Below are positions 26,645 through 35,393 of a stretch of 64,000 nt of DNA, one piece after another. Origin of the DNA: Pantoea cypripedii (lineage in GTDB: Bacteria > Pseudomonadota > Gammaproteobacteria > Enterobacterales > Enterobacteriaceae). The stretch covers positions 4,164,412-4,228,411 of the forward strand of contig NZ_MLJI01000001.1 in NCBI RefSeq assembly GCF_002095535.1, read 5' to 3'. Made by a program: the position numbers and the translations under genes. Under the pieces are notes generated by a model. The model was not told the origin of the DNA. It was given only the letters and a program-made list of their open reading frames with translations, and ran no database searches. The stretch's first letter is position 1. Every line of letters starts with the position of its first letter.

Positions 26645-27781
26645 TCAACGTAACGCACGATAAAAAGTTCTGATCTCCTGCGCCAGCAGCTCTGGTTCTT
26701 CCATCGCGGTAAAATGTCCGCCGCGCGGCAGCTCGGTCCACTGCTGAATATTGAGATGCTGCTCGGCCCAGCGCCGTGGCGGTGGCACCAGATCGTGAGG
26801 AAAACGCGCCAGCCCGGTCGGCACGCGAATATCACCAATCGGCGGCAGCGAATGGCTGTTCTCATAGTAAAGGTTGGCCGAACTGCCGAAGCTGCCGGTG
26901 AGCCAGTACAGCATGATGTTATTGAGCAACTCATCCTTGCTGAAGCGGCTAAACAGATCGCCCTGACAATCGCCCCAGCTACGGAATTTTTCCATAATCC
27001 AGCTCGCCAGCCCGACCGGCGAATCGTTGAGCGCGAACGCCAGCGTTTGCGGCTTGGTCGATTGCAGCGCCATATACGCCCCTTCCTGGGTTATCCACTT
27101 CAGCGCCACCGCCTGATAGTCACGCGCTTCTTCGGTGAGATCGTCGCCTGTCGCCTGCATCAGCGGGCGTATCAGCCCGACATCGGTGAGGTGAATTCCT
27201 ACCAGCCTGTCAGGATGCTGCACAGCCAGATAACGCGTCACGCCGGAGCCGATATCCCCGCCAGCGGCGGCGAAACGCCCATAGCCCAGCTCCGTCATCA
27301 TCTGCGCCCACAGGTCAGCAATTTGCGCGTTGTGTATCCCCTGCGGCGGACAGGGAGAGAAGGCAAAGCCAGGCAGTGACGGCACGATAACGTCGAATGC
27401 ATCCTCGGCCTTACCACCAAAACGCTCCGGGTCAGTCAGCAGGGGAATGATCTTCTGGTAACGCAGAAACGAATCGGGCCAGCCGTGGGTCAGCAGCAGC
27501 GGCAGCGGATTTGGCCCGTTGCCGCGTTGATGAATAAAATGCACCGGCGTTTCGCCCTGCTGCCAGTAAAAATGCGCCAGTTGGTTGAGTTCATGCTCCT
27601 GCTTGCGCCAGTCATACTGATGCAGCCAGTAATCCACCAGCGCTTTCAGTTCATCAATGGCGGTGCCTTTTTGCCATGCCGCGCCCGGCAGCGGAGCCGC
27701 CCAGCGCGTCTGGCGCAATCGCCACTCCAGGTCATCTAACTGCGACTGCGCGATATCAATCTGAAACGGTTGCACAGACAT
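26645..27781 (-). CDS. Epoxide-hydrolase-family alpha/beta hydrolase
   Basis: 378 residues. It begins with the ~100-residue epoxide-hydrolase N-terminal (EHN) domain (FQIDIAQSQLDDLEWRLRQTRW), then the hydrolase fold: HGWPDS oxyanion segment (~residues 96-101), nucleophile Asp in GGDIGS, and C-terminal catalytic GGHF. The usual reaction is epoxide to vicinal diol, or ester or juvenile-hormone-type hydrolysis. The start at 27781 (MSVQPF) is chosen because GAGGAG lies five bases ahead; the frame can start two codons earlier at a GTG. Confidence 0.87.
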   Translation of the reverse strand: MSVQPFQIDIAQSQLDDLEWRLRQTRWAAPLPGAAWQKGTAIDELKALVDYWLHQYDWRKQEHELNQLAHFYWQQGETPVHFIHQRGNGPNPLPLLLTHGWPDSFLRYQKIIPLLTDPERFGGKAEDAFDVIVPSLPGFAFSPCPPQGIHNAQIADLWAQMMTELGYGRFAAAGGDIGSGVTRYLAVQHPDRLVGIHLTDVGLIRPLMQATGDDLTEEARDYQAVALKWITQEGAYMALQSTKPQTLAFALNDSPVGLASWIMEKFRSWGDCQGDLFSRFSKDELLNNIMLYWLTGSFGSSANLYYENSHSLPPIGDIRVPTGLARFPHDLVPPPRRWAEQHLNIQQWTELPRGGHFTAMEEPELLAQEIRTFYRALR

Positions 27782-27919
27782 AACCACTCCTCAGTTTAAG
27801 CAGACTCTGCCTCTACTGTAGTCTGATCAGGCATCTGCGCCATAGGCCAGCGCCTTTTGCCCATGCAATTCCGTCAGACGCAGCCAACGCACCTACGGTT
27901 CGAAGTATGACGGGTATCA

Positions 27920-28561
27920 TTAAGCCTGACGCTGCGGAGCCTTATGCACCATGGTGTAGGCATAATCGACACCCATACCGTAGGCACCGCTGTGCTCACG
28001 CACCAGGTCCATCACCGCATCGTAAGTCTCTTTGCGTGACCAGTCGCGCTGGTACTCCAGCAGTACCTGCTGCCAGGTCACCGGCACGGCACCCGCCTGC
28101 ACCATGCGCTGAACCGAACGTTCATGGGCATCGACGCTGGTGCCGCCTGACGTATCCGTTACCACATAAACCTCATACCCGGCTTTCAGCGCCATCAGCG
28201 CCGGGAACGTCAGACAAACTTCCGTCCACAGGGCGGAGATAATCAGCTTTTTACGGCCGGTTTTTTCCACCGCTTCGACAAATTTGGCATCTTCCCAGGA
28301 GTTCATCGATGTGCGCTCAATCGGCTTCGCTTCCGGGTGCACCGCCAGCAGTTCCGGCCAGATATAACCACTAAAACTTTCGGTTTCAACCGAGGTATAA
28401 ATCACCGGCACGTCGAAAATCTTGCCCGCTTTTGCCAGGGCAACGGTGTTATTTTTGAGCTGCTGGCGATCAATATTGGCCACGCCGAACGCCATCTGCG
28501 GCTGATGGTCGATGAAGATCAGGGTAGAGTTTTGCGGGTCGAGCAGGTCAAGTTTAGACAT
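27920..28561 (-). CDS. YcaC-like isochorismatase-family hydrolase
   Basis: 213 residues. The isochorismatase-like triad can be placed: Asp in LIFIDHQ (~residue 18), Lys in RKKLIISALW, and Cys in TEVCLTFPALMALKAGYEVYVVTD. Overall closest to E. coli YcaC, a cysteine hydrolase of unknown substrate, which has the same HSAWDR-like segment (here HERSVQRMVQAGA). Not an isochorismatase of siderophore synthesis, since no siderophore genes lie nearby. It is followed after ~140 bases by the epoxide-hydrolase gene. Confidence 0.88.
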   Translation of the reverse strand: MSKLDLLDPQNSTLIFIDHQPQMAFGVANIDRQQLKNNTVALAKAGKIFDVPVIYTSVETESFSGYIWPELLAVHPEAKPIERTSMNSWEDAKFVEAVEKTGRKKLIISALWTEVCLTFPALMALKAGYEVYVVTDTSGGTSVDAHERSVQRMVQAGAVPVTWQQVLLEYQRDWSRKETYDAVMDLVREHSGAYGMGVDYAYTMVHKAPQRQA

Positions 28562-28799
28562 GGTTATTTCCTCAGCGGTATTGGTTTTGTGTGTTGTGTC
28601 GTTGAGATGAACTTTAAAAAAAGCCGCGCTGAAGAGATAACGGAAAGAATTTTATAAGTTGTTCAAAATGATTTTAGAAGGTTGATTTAAAAGAGAAAGA
28701 TAACCAACTCCTCGCAGGAAGCCCGTGAAACAGCGTTGATCAGTCGCTAAAGACAGGCGTAACCTGTGCTCACAAAATCAAAAACTCACCATCGCAAAA

Positions 28800-29714
28800 A
28801 TGATTGTTCGCCCACATCAGCACTGGTTCCTGCGCTTGTTTGACTGGCACGGTTCGGTGCTTACCAGCATTCTGTTTCGTTTATCACTCAACCTGCTGAT
28901 GTCGTTAATCGCCATCCTCGGTTTTCCCTGGTATGAAACCCTTGGCATCCATCTGACCACCGCGCCCTTCAGCCTGATTGGTGTGTCGATCGCTATCTTC
29001 CTTGGCTTTCGTAATAACGCCAGCTATGCGCGTTTTACCGAAGCCCGCACCCTGTGGGGCACCCTGCTGATTACCCAGCGCTCGTTGCTGCGCCAGGTGA
29101 AAAGTATCCCCACCCTCAGTCTTGAGCAGGCGCGTGAATTTGCCAATCTGCAAATCGCTTTTAACCTGAGCATGAAACATCAGCTACGGCATACTGACCC
29201 GGCAACGGATTTGCAGCGCACGCTGCCGCCCGGCTTCCGCGATCAGGTGTTAAGCAATCCACTGCCGACCACGCAGATTTTGCTGCGCATGGGGGAATGG
29301 CTGGCGCAGCAGCGCAATGAGGGGCATATCTCGGATATTGTCTGGCAGAGCATGGATGAAAATCTGAATCATCTTTCCACCGTACTGGGGGGCTGCGATC
29401 GTATCGCCGGCACGCCGATTCCGTTCGCCTACAGCCTGATTCTGCATCGTACCGTGTACCTGTTCTGCACCCTGCTGCCGTTTGCGCTGGTGTCGGACCT
29501 GCACGCCATGACGCCGCTGGTGTCGGTGTTTATCTCCTACACCTTTTTGTCGCTGGAATCGCTGGCGGAAGAACTGGAAGACCCGTTTGGCACCGCGCCG
29601 AACGACCTGCCGCTGGATGCCATCTGTGTGGCGATTGAACGTAACCTGAAGTCGATGAACGGCGATCCGCTGCCGGAACCGTTGCAGCCGGATAAATACT
29701 TTAACCTGACCTAA
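28800..29714 (+). CDS. Bestrophin-family channel (YneE-like)
   Basis: 304 residues of the bestrophin/UPF0187 family. Inner-membrane chloride-channel-like protein: RPHQHWFLRLFDWHGSVL at the start, FLGFRNNASYARFTEARTLWG near residues 62-82, and LESLAEELEDPFGTAPNDLPLDAICVAIERNL near the end (the conserved E/D-rich gating end). Four hydrophobic segments can be seen. The start codon at 28800 has no strong ribosome site ahead but matches family starts. It is monocistronic and converges on a hydrolase gene. Confidence 0.88.
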   Translation: MIVRPHQHWFLRLFDWHGSVLTSILFRLSLNLLMSLIAILGFPWYETLGIHLTTAPFSLIGVSIAIFLGFRNNASYARFTEARTLWGTLLITQRSLLRQVKSIPTLSLEQAREFANLQIAFNLSMKHQLRHTDPATDLQRTLPPGFRDQVLSNPLPTTQILLRMGEWLAQQRNEGHISDIVWQSMDENLNHLSTVLGGCDRIAGTPIPFAYSLILHRTVYLFCTLLPFALVSDLHAMTPLVSVFISYTFLSLESLAEELEDPFGTAPNDLPLDAICVAIERNLKSMNGDPLPEPLQPDKYFNLT

Positions 29715-29721
29715 GCCTGAC

Positions 29722-30621
29722 TTAGCTCAGATGATCCAGCCAGCGGACATAAGCCTGATCCCATAAGGCCGCTGGCGTCCCCGCCTGGCCCAGACCAAAA
29801 CCATGCCCACCCCGGGTCAGCTGAATCAGCTCCACCGGTACCCGCATACGGCGGCAGGTGTCGCGCATCAGTTCGGTGTTATGAGGATTGGAGGTGTGAT
29901 CGTCTTCCGCCTGTGCCAGGAAGGTTGGCGGATAGCTGCGGGTGACATAATTCTGTACCGACCAGTTAGCCTCTTCGGCCGGGGTGGCATTGTTACCCAC
30001 CATCATCAAATGGGTGTTGGTGTGCTGGAACGGCGCTTCGAGGGTAATGACCGGATAGATCAGACCGACGCTATCCGCCTTCGGCACCACCTGATCGAGC
30101 GGGTCCTGCGCGGGATAAGAGTCGAAATCAGGCCGCGCCGCCGCCATGCCCAGCAGATGCCCACCGGCGGAAAAGCCGAGCAGATGGACTTTGCGCTCCA
30201 TCGAACGCACCAGACGAATGGCCCGCTGCGCATCCTGTAACGGGGCCAGATGGCCCGCCTGCCACTTCTCGCCCGGTAAGCGATAGCTCAGCACATAGGC
30301 GGTGTAGCCATTGGCATTGAGCCAGCGCGCCACCGGCCAGGCTTCACGCCCCATACCGATCCATTTATACCCGCCACCGGCGGCAATCAGTACCGCTTCA
30401 CCATTGGGATTTTCCGGGCGAAAACGCTGAATTGCCGGTGAGACCACATTGGACCAGGAACCGTTGGCACTGACACGCAATAAACCGGATGGGCCGCCGC
30501 CGCCGGGCGGATCGTCCGGCCAGAGAGGAATTATGTCATCACGGGCAAACAGTTTGCCTGTGGTCATGGAAAGTACCGTTGCCCCGGTTGCCAGCAAAAG
30601 CCGGCGACGCGTTATCATCAT
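29722..30621 (-). CDS. Exported alpha/beta hydrolase with a twin-arginine signal
   Basis: 299 residues. The N-terminus (ITRRRLLLATGATVLSMTTGKLFA) carries a twin-arginine pattern with a moderate hydrophobic stretch, so Tat export to the periplasm is likely. The enzyme has the oxyanion region AAGGGYKWIG, nucleophile elbow GFSAGG (~residue 150), and the C-terminal GGHGF histidine, of the esterase/xylanase-acetylesterase (BD-FAE/DLH-like) type. A late EDDHTSNP supplies a probable acidic residue. Two adjacent Met codons open the frame. Substrate unknown, perhaps acetylated sugar. Confidence 0.88.
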   Translation of the reverse strand: MMITRRRLLLATGATVLSMTTGKLFARDDIIPLWPDDPPGGGGPSGLLRVSANGSWSNVVSPAIQRFRPENPNGEAVLIAAGGGYKWIGMGREAWPVARWLNANGYTAYVLSYRLPGEKWQAGHLAPLQDAQRAIRLVRSMERKVHLLGFSAGGHLLGMAAARPDFDSYPAQDPLDQVVPKADSVGLIYPVITLEAPFQHTNTHLMMVGNNATPAEEANWSVQNYVTRSYPPTFLAQAEDDHTSNPHNTELMRDTCRRMRVPVELIQLTRGGHGFGLGQAGTPAALWDQAYVRWLDHLS

Positions 30622-30733
30622 GCTGTGAAGCCACTGTCAGAAAAGGGACAGCCTTCAGGCTGTGTCTCGTTATGGTGATGCAAGGTCAATGCCAAACGCT
30701 GGCGATTATGTACGCAATCTGTACAAAAAAGCT

Positions 30734-30761
30734 ATAAAAAAACGCGCCGAAAAAGGCGCGT
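30734..30761 (-). terminator. Terminator of the small periplasmic protein gene
   Basis: ACGCGCC / GAAAAA / GGCGCGT at 30742-30761; on the minus strand it runs into seven T. Confidence 0.88.
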
Positions 30762-30792
30762 ATTTTGTTGTTAAAGCGGACGATAAAAAGAT

Positions 30793-31140
30793 TTAATCTT
30801 CCTGCTGAAATTGCGTCATCACCGTCTGCTCACATTGCTGCTGGTTATGACGTAACTGGCTGCGTTCATCGTCACCCAGTTGCAGCCAGGCGTTGATCAC
30901 TTCCTGTGCCGTCTCTTCATCAAATTCCTGTGTGCTTAACGCCGATGGCGACTGGCTGGCCGCCATTTGTGACTTCATTTTTGCCACATAACTGTCCATG
31001 GTTCCGGTGCTTTTTTCACTACTGACCAGATGGCAAAGCTGGCTGGCATAGACGTTTTGTTCGCTATCCGCGTTGGCGTCCTCCGCCAGTGCGCTGGCTG
31101 ACAGCGAAAGCCCGAAAAGGGCAAGTAATAAAACTTTCAT
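30793..31140 (-). CDS. Small periplasmic protein, unrecognised family (signature shared with 2088-2438)
   Basis: 115 residues. A clear cleavable signal peptide (KVLLLALFGLSLSASALA, cleavage near residue 19), then an acidic, Gln- and Ser-rich helical domain with only two cysteines, Cys36 and Cys103, likely a disulfide. The spaced signature Y31-x4-C36-x-L and W85-x2-L88-x14-C103 is matched in spacing by Y33, C38, W82, L85 and C100 of the protein at 2088-2438, although overall identity is low. I do not recognise the family. The start at 31140 is the Met directly before the signal peptide; the frame upstream overlaps the antiporter gene and is a shadow. Confidence 0.8.
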   Translation of the reverse strand: MKVLLLALFGLSLSASALAEDANADSEQNVYASQLCHLVSSEKSTGTMDSYVAKMKSQMAASQSPSALSTQEFDEETAQEVINAWLQLGDDERSQLRHNQQQCEQTVMTQFQQED

Positions 31141-31172
31141 AACAGGCTCCTGTTGTTTCCAGAAAATCGTAA

Positions 31173-32516
31173 TCAGTCGTGTTGCGTGCGTGAAGCCTGA
31201 CGGGCCGCACGCCAGTTGAGCAACGGCGTCACCGTTACGCCATGCAACACAATGCTGCACACCACTAACGTCAACGCCATATCCACCATCTGTTCTGCCT
31301 GTGGGCCATGCATACCGTGCACCCAGGCGTAAGCAATATAATTGATACTGCCGATGCCGCGAATCCCCAGCCAGCCAATCAGCACACGCCGCGCCAATGG
31401 CAGGCCACAACCCAGCGTGGTGATCCATACCGCGAGGGGCCGCACCAGCATAAACAGCAGCAGCGCCAGGCCAATGCCGGTCAGGTTCCAGTGATGCGCC
31501 AGCGTAATGCCCAGCACCACCATCATCGCCGCCGCCAGCAGGCGTTCGATAGTATCACCAAACGACAGCGCATCACCGACCACCAGCCCCACCGATTTCA
31601 CCATACCGCTACCACCGTGGGCCAGCCGCTGGTTAGGATTGACGCGTGCTTCCGCCGGCAGCAGATGCTCCTCTTCCGACACATCCTCCGGGGGAAAACG
31701 CTTCACCACCCGCAGCTCGGCACGGCGCAGCCCCACGCCTGCCGCAAAGGTCGCCAGAAAGCCAGAGGCATCCAGTGACTGCGCCGCCGCATAGCTCAGG
31801 GCAATCAGGGCCAGCGCGAGAATATCGTTCGGTGCCACATCCTGATGGGCGCTGCGCAGATGGGTCGCCAGCTGGCCAATGACGCGGCCAATGGCATAAC
31901 CGATAACCAGCCCGCCGCCTATCGCCCAGACAGCATCCCTGGCGGCCCACAGGCTGATATCGGTGAAGGTGAGTACGGGTTGATGCAGCATCAGCAGCGC
32001 CAGCATCAATAATGGCAGCGCCGAGCCATCATTCATCCCGGCTTCGCTGGAAAGCGCCACACGCAGTGCATCGTCGTCACGCGCGTCGTTGACGGAAATC
32101 AGGCTGGCGAGCACCGGGTCGGTCGGCGCGACAATCGCGGCAAACGCCAGCGCCAGCGACCAGTCAAAACCGGTCAGCCAGCGCACCAGCAAGGTCATGC
32201 CCGCGACGGTGAGCAACATCGCCGGAAACGCCAGTCGCACCCCCACCCGCCAGGCATGGGCGCGCAACGGCAGGCGCAGCTTAAGGCCGGTGATAAACAG
32301 CGAAGCAGCCATGGTGATTTCGGTGATGTGGGCGGCGAGATCAGCATGCCCGAGAATATCGATTTGCAGCAGATTGAGCATCCACGGGCCGCAAAGCACC
32401 CCCGCGAACAGATAGAGACCAAATGAGGTGACTGGCCCCCGGTGAATCCAGCCGGAAGCCAGTGACATCAGCAGCAACAAACCACCGGTTGCTGCCGTCC
32501 AGGCAAGAAAATCCAT
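31173..32516 (-). CDS. CPA1/NhaP-type Na+(K+)/H+ antiporter
   Basis: 447 residues with about 12 hydrophobic helices. The core ion-site motif APTDPVLASLI (~residues 126-136) and the following SSEAGMNDGSALPLLMLALLML (~154-175) are the cation:proton antiporter signatures; the second carries the paired Asp and Glu region. GWLGIRGIGSINYIAYA near 380 is the CPA1 late helix. It should extrude Na+ or K+ in exchange for H+. It lies 32 bases upstream of the small periplasmic protein gene, which could be co-transcribed. Confidence 0.9.
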   Translation of the reverse strand: MDFLAWTAATGGLLLLMSLASGWIHRGPVTSFGLYLFAGVLCGPWMLNLLQIDILGHADLAAHITEITMAASLFITGLKLRLPLRAHAWRVGVRLAFPAMLLTVAGMTLLVRWLTGFDWSLALAFAAIVAPTDPVLASLISVNDARDDDALRVALSSEAGMNDGSALPLLMLALLMLHQPVLTFTDISLWAARDAVWAIGGGLVIGYAIGRVIGQLATHLRSAHQDVAPNDILALALIALSYAAAQSLDASGFLATFAAGVGLRRAELRVVKRFPPEDVSEEEHLLPAEARVNPNQRLAHGGSGMVKSVGLVVGDALSFGDTIERLLAAAMMVVLGITLAHHWNLTGIGLALLLFMLVRPLAVWITTLGCGLPLARRVLIGWLGIRGIGSINYIAYAWVHGMHGPQAEQMVDMALTLVVCSIVLHGVTVTPLLNWRAARQASRTQHD

Positions 32517-32569
32517 AACGCTCCGTTTTTATAAAGGATCTTCTTTAAGCCTGGCACAGGATACAACAA

Positions 32570-33784
32570 TCAGTTTTTCAGGTGACGGCTCGCCAGGCGA
32601 ATCATCAGGCTCAGCGCCGCTGCCAGGGTGGACAACGCCACTACGCCGGTCCAGCCCCAGTGGGACAACGCCAGGCTGCCCAGCGCTGCGCCGGTCGCCA
32701 TACCGATAAACACCACGGTGAACATCAGCGCATTCAGGCGGCTACGTGCTTCCGGTGCCAGGCTGTAGACCAGCGTCTGATGCGCCACCAGCGTCGCCTG
32801 TACCCCTAAATCAAAACCCACGGTGCTGATGATAATCAGCCCAAGCTGCGCGGAGACCGGCAACACGGGCAACAGGAACATCAACGCAAAGGACACCATC
32901 ACCAGCGTGGCACCGTATTGGGTGACACGTGCCGGGCCAATGCGGTCGGCAAAGCTGCCCGCCAACGGTGCAGCCAGCGCACCGGCAGCACCGGCGAGGC
33001 CGAATGCGCCCGCCACAGCGCTATCGAGGTGGAAACGATCGCTCAGCATCAGCGCCAGCGTTGACCAGAAGGCGCTAAAACCTACCGACAACAAGCCCTG
33101 GGCCAGCGCCGCACGACGCAACGTCTGGTGGTGCTGCCACAGATGCGCCAGCGATAGCAGCAGACGCGGATAGCTCACCGAGGTACCCGGTTTAAAACGC
33201 GGCAGCACACGCCACAGCGCCAGACTGATCAGCAGCACCGCTCCCGCCGCCACCAGGTACATGGTGCGCCAGCCGAAATATTCAGCCACCACCCCGCTGA
33301 CCACCCTGGAGAGCAGAATGCCGACCAGCAGGCCGGTCATCACCGTGCCGACGGTTTTCCCCCGGCTGCGTTCCGGTGCCAGCGCGGCTGAGGCCGGTAC
33401 GATATCCTGCGCCACGGTGGCGGTTAAACCGGTGACAAAGCTGGCGATCAGCAGCGCATTCAGGCCGCCGGAGAAGCCACACAGCAACAGCGCCGCCACC
33501 AGTAATAAGCCTTTAATCAGAATGATGGTGCGGCGATCGTGGCGGTCACCGAGCGGTGCCAGCAACAGGATGCCGAGCGCATAACCCGCCTGCGTCAGCA
33601 TCGGCACCATGCCGACGCTGCCAATGCTGGCATTAAATTGTTTGCTGATGATATCCAGCATCGGCTGGCTGTAGTAAATCGACGCGACACTGAGACCTGC
33701 GCCCGCCGCCAGTGTGAACACCAGCGGTGCGGGTAGCGATTCAGTGACCCGTTCTGAAGATTGCGTCATGGCAGACATATTCAT
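32570..33784 (-). CDS. MFS transporter (YnfM/AraJ-like drug or solute exporter)
   Basis: 404 residues, 12 helices. The MFS loop 2-3 motif LLAPLGDRHDRRTIIL (~residues 76-91) and the antiporter-type motif GTVMTGLLVGILLSRVVSG (~143-161) point to a proton-coupled exporter. Two Met codons at the start (positions 1 and 3) are alternatives. It is divergent from the LysR gene at 33872 with an 87-base gap containing a repeated 15-mer, so that regulator probably controls it. Confidence 0.88.
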   Translation of the reverse strand: MNMSAMTQSSERVTESLPAPLVFTLAAGAGLSVASIYYSQPMLDIISKQFNASIGSVGMVPMLTQAGYALGILLLAPLGDRHDRRTIILIKGLLLVAALLLCGFSGGLNALLIASFVTGLTATVAQDIVPASAALAPERSRGKTVGTVMTGLLVGILLSRVVSGVVAEYFGWRTMYLVAAGAVLLISLALWRVLPRFKPGTSVSYPRLLLSLAHLWQHHQTLRRAALAQGLLSVGFSAFWSTLALMLSDRFHLDSAVAGAFGLAGAAGALAAPLAGSFADRIGPARVTQYGATLVMVSFALMFLLPVLPVSAQLGLIIISTVGFDLGVQATLVAHQTLVYSLAPEARSRLNALMFTVVFIGMATGAALGSLALSHWGWTGVVALSTLAAALSLMIRLASRHLKN

Positions 33785-33820
33785 TTCCCCCCGTGAAAGT
33801 GCGCTTATTAAAGCGCGTCA

Positions 33821-33868
33821 CCGCCATACGCGGTAGACTGATGAAAGACAAAACCGTTATACGTGGTA
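33821..33868. promoter_or_regulatory. Direct repeats in the MFS/LysR divergent gap
   Basis: CCGCCATACGCGGTA at 33821-33835 and CCGTTATACGTGGTA at 33854-33868, 12 of 15 bases identical, start-to-start 33 bases (about three helical turns). They are likely binding sites for the divergently encoded LysR regulator; the second also overlaps the LysR start region. Confidence 0.5.
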
Positions 33869-33871
33869 CGT

Positions 33872-34807
33872 ATGAGCAATTCTTCCAGCGTTGACCGCAT
33901 CGAACTGATGCAAACCTTTATCCGCATCGTGGAGAGCGGATCGCTGTCGGCCGCCGCCGCACAGCTCGGTACCACCCAGCCGACCATCAGCCGCCGTTTG
34001 CAGGCGCTGGAGCAACGGCTGGGGCTGAAGTTAATTTTGCGCACCACCCACGCACTGAAACTGACCGATGACGGCGAACGCTGCTATCAGCAGGCACGCC
34101 AGTTGCTCGCCACCTGGTATGCGCTGGAGGATGAGCTGACCGGCGCGAGCGACGATCCGGTGGGCACCCTGCGCGTACGCGCACCCCATGCGTTTGGTCA
34201 GGATCAGCTGGTTGCGCCGCTGGTGGATTATCTGCAACGCTATCCACGTCTGAATGTGGAATGGATGCTGAACGACCGCACGCCTGATTTTGTCGCTGAA
34301 AACGTCGATTGCGCCATTCAGGTCGGCCCACCGTCCGATCCCTCGGTAGTGGCGATTCTGCTGGCGGAAGTCCCGCGTTTTGTGGTGGCCGCCCCGTCGT
34401 TGCTGGCAGCGCATCCGCCGGTGGAACGGGTGGAACAACTGACCTCGCTGCCGTGGCTGGCACTGACCAGTTTTTATCACAGCGAGATTGCCCTGCAACG
34501 TATCAGCGACGGACAGCCGCTGAATCTGGCGATTAACCCGCGTCTGGCAAGCGATAGCCTGTATGCGGTACGCAAGGCGGCGCTGGCAGGCATGGGGGCC
34601 GCCGTGGTGTCATCGTGGGTGGTGCTGGAGGATTTAGCGCGCGGTGATTTGATTCAGCTGGTGCCGGATTGGCAGGCACCGCCGTTGCCGGTGTGGTTAA
34701 CCTATCCGTGGGCCAGCTATTATCCGGCGCGATTGCAGAAGTTTTTTGCCATGATTCGTGAAGTGATGCCGCAGCTGGCAGGGGCACAACCCGCAGAGAG
34801 GCCGTAA
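33872..34807 (+). CDS. LysR-family regulator of the adjacent MFS gene
   Basis: 311 residues. HTH at residues ~8-60 (MQTFIRIVESGSLSAAAAQLGTTQPTISRRLQALEQRLG), then the substrate-binding fold (VGTLRVRAPHAFGQDQLVAPLVDYLQRYP ...). The ATG at 33872 is preferred to a GTG three codons earlier. The stop codon TAA (34805-34807) lies inside a copy of the dispersed repeat, whose GTAACG edge supplies it, so the C-terminus may have been reset by repeat insertion. It is divergent from the MFS gene. Confidence 0.9.
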   Translation: MSNSSSVDRIELMQTFIRIVESGSLSAAAAQLGTTQPTISRRLQALEQRLGLKLILRTTHALKLTDDGERCYQQARQLLATWYALEDELTGASDDPVGTLRVRAPHAFGQDQLVAPLVDYLQRYPRLNVEWMLNDRTPDFVAENVDCAIQVGPPSDPSVVAILLAEVPRFVVAAPSLLAAHPPVERVEQLTSLPWLALTSFYHSEIALQRISDGQPLNLAINPRLASDSLYAVRKAALAGMGAAVVSSWVVLEDLARGDLIQLVPDWQAPPLPVWLTYPWASYYPARLQKFFAMIREVMPQLAGAQPAERP

Positions 34808-34831
34808 CGACGCGATTGATCGCGCCGTTAC
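34804..34831. repeat. Dispersed palindromic repeat, symmetrical copy (d)
   Basis: GTAACGACGCGATTGATCGC followed by GCCGTTAC: a single core with both flanks. Contains the stop codon of the LysR gene. Confidence 0.85.
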
Positions 34832-34841
34832 GGTACGGAAA

Positions 34842-35339
34842 TTATTTCTTTTCCGTTTTGGACATATTATCCAGATATCCCATAACAAACGCCGACAGTA
34901 CAAACGTCAGGTGGATAATCACGTACCACATCAGTTTGTCGTTTTCGACATTGCGCGCTTCCATAAACACCCGCAGCAGGTGAATCGAGGAAATCGCCAC
35001 AATGGACGCCGCCACTTTGTTCTTCAGCGAGCCGGAGTCCATCTTACCGAGCCAGCTCAGTTTTTCTTTGTGCTCGGCGATATCCAGTTTCGACACGAAG
35101 TTCTCATAGCCCGACAGCATCACCATCACCAGCAGGCCACCGACCAGCGTCATATCCACCAGCGACAGCAGCAGCAGGATCAGATCGTTTTCCCCGATGC
35201 TGAGGATATCCGGCAGCATGTGAAACACTTCCTGGAAAAATTTGATGGTGAGCGCCAGCAATCCCAGCGAAAGTCCAATGTAAACCGGTGCCAGCAGCCA
35301 GCGCGATGCATACATCAGGTTTTCGGTAAAACGTTCCAT
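34842..35339 (-). CDS. yqhA: YqhA-family (UPF0114) membrane protein
   Basis: 165 residues, close to E. coli YqhA. Inner-membrane protein with three to four helices: [47 protein letters not shown] and a C-terminal pair. The conserved sequence [46 protein letters not shown] is family-specific. Function unknown. It lies 54 bases downstream of kdpD in the place where kdpE is normally found, and has no evident functional tie with Kdp. Confidence 0.93.
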   Translation of the reverse strand: MERFTENLMYASRWLLAPVYIGLSLGLLALTIKFFQEVFHMLPDILSIGENDLILLLLSLVDMTLVGGLLVMVMLSGYENFVSKLDIAEHKEKLSWLGKMDSGSLKNKVAASIVAISSIHLLRVFMEARNVENDKLMWYVIIHLTFVLSAFVMGYLDNMSKTEKK

Positions 35340-35393
35340 AATTTCCCATTAATCAACTGACAAGCCGGCGATTATAACTGAACAAGTGTGAAG

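Noticed and set aside
27920..28561. Siderophore-pathway isochorismatase
   Set aside because: Sequence is YcaC-like and no siderophore biosynthesis genes are nearby.
34842..35393. A degenerate kdpE remnant between kdpD and yqhA
   Set aside because: Only 54 bases lie between the two genes and they show no response-regulator sequence.
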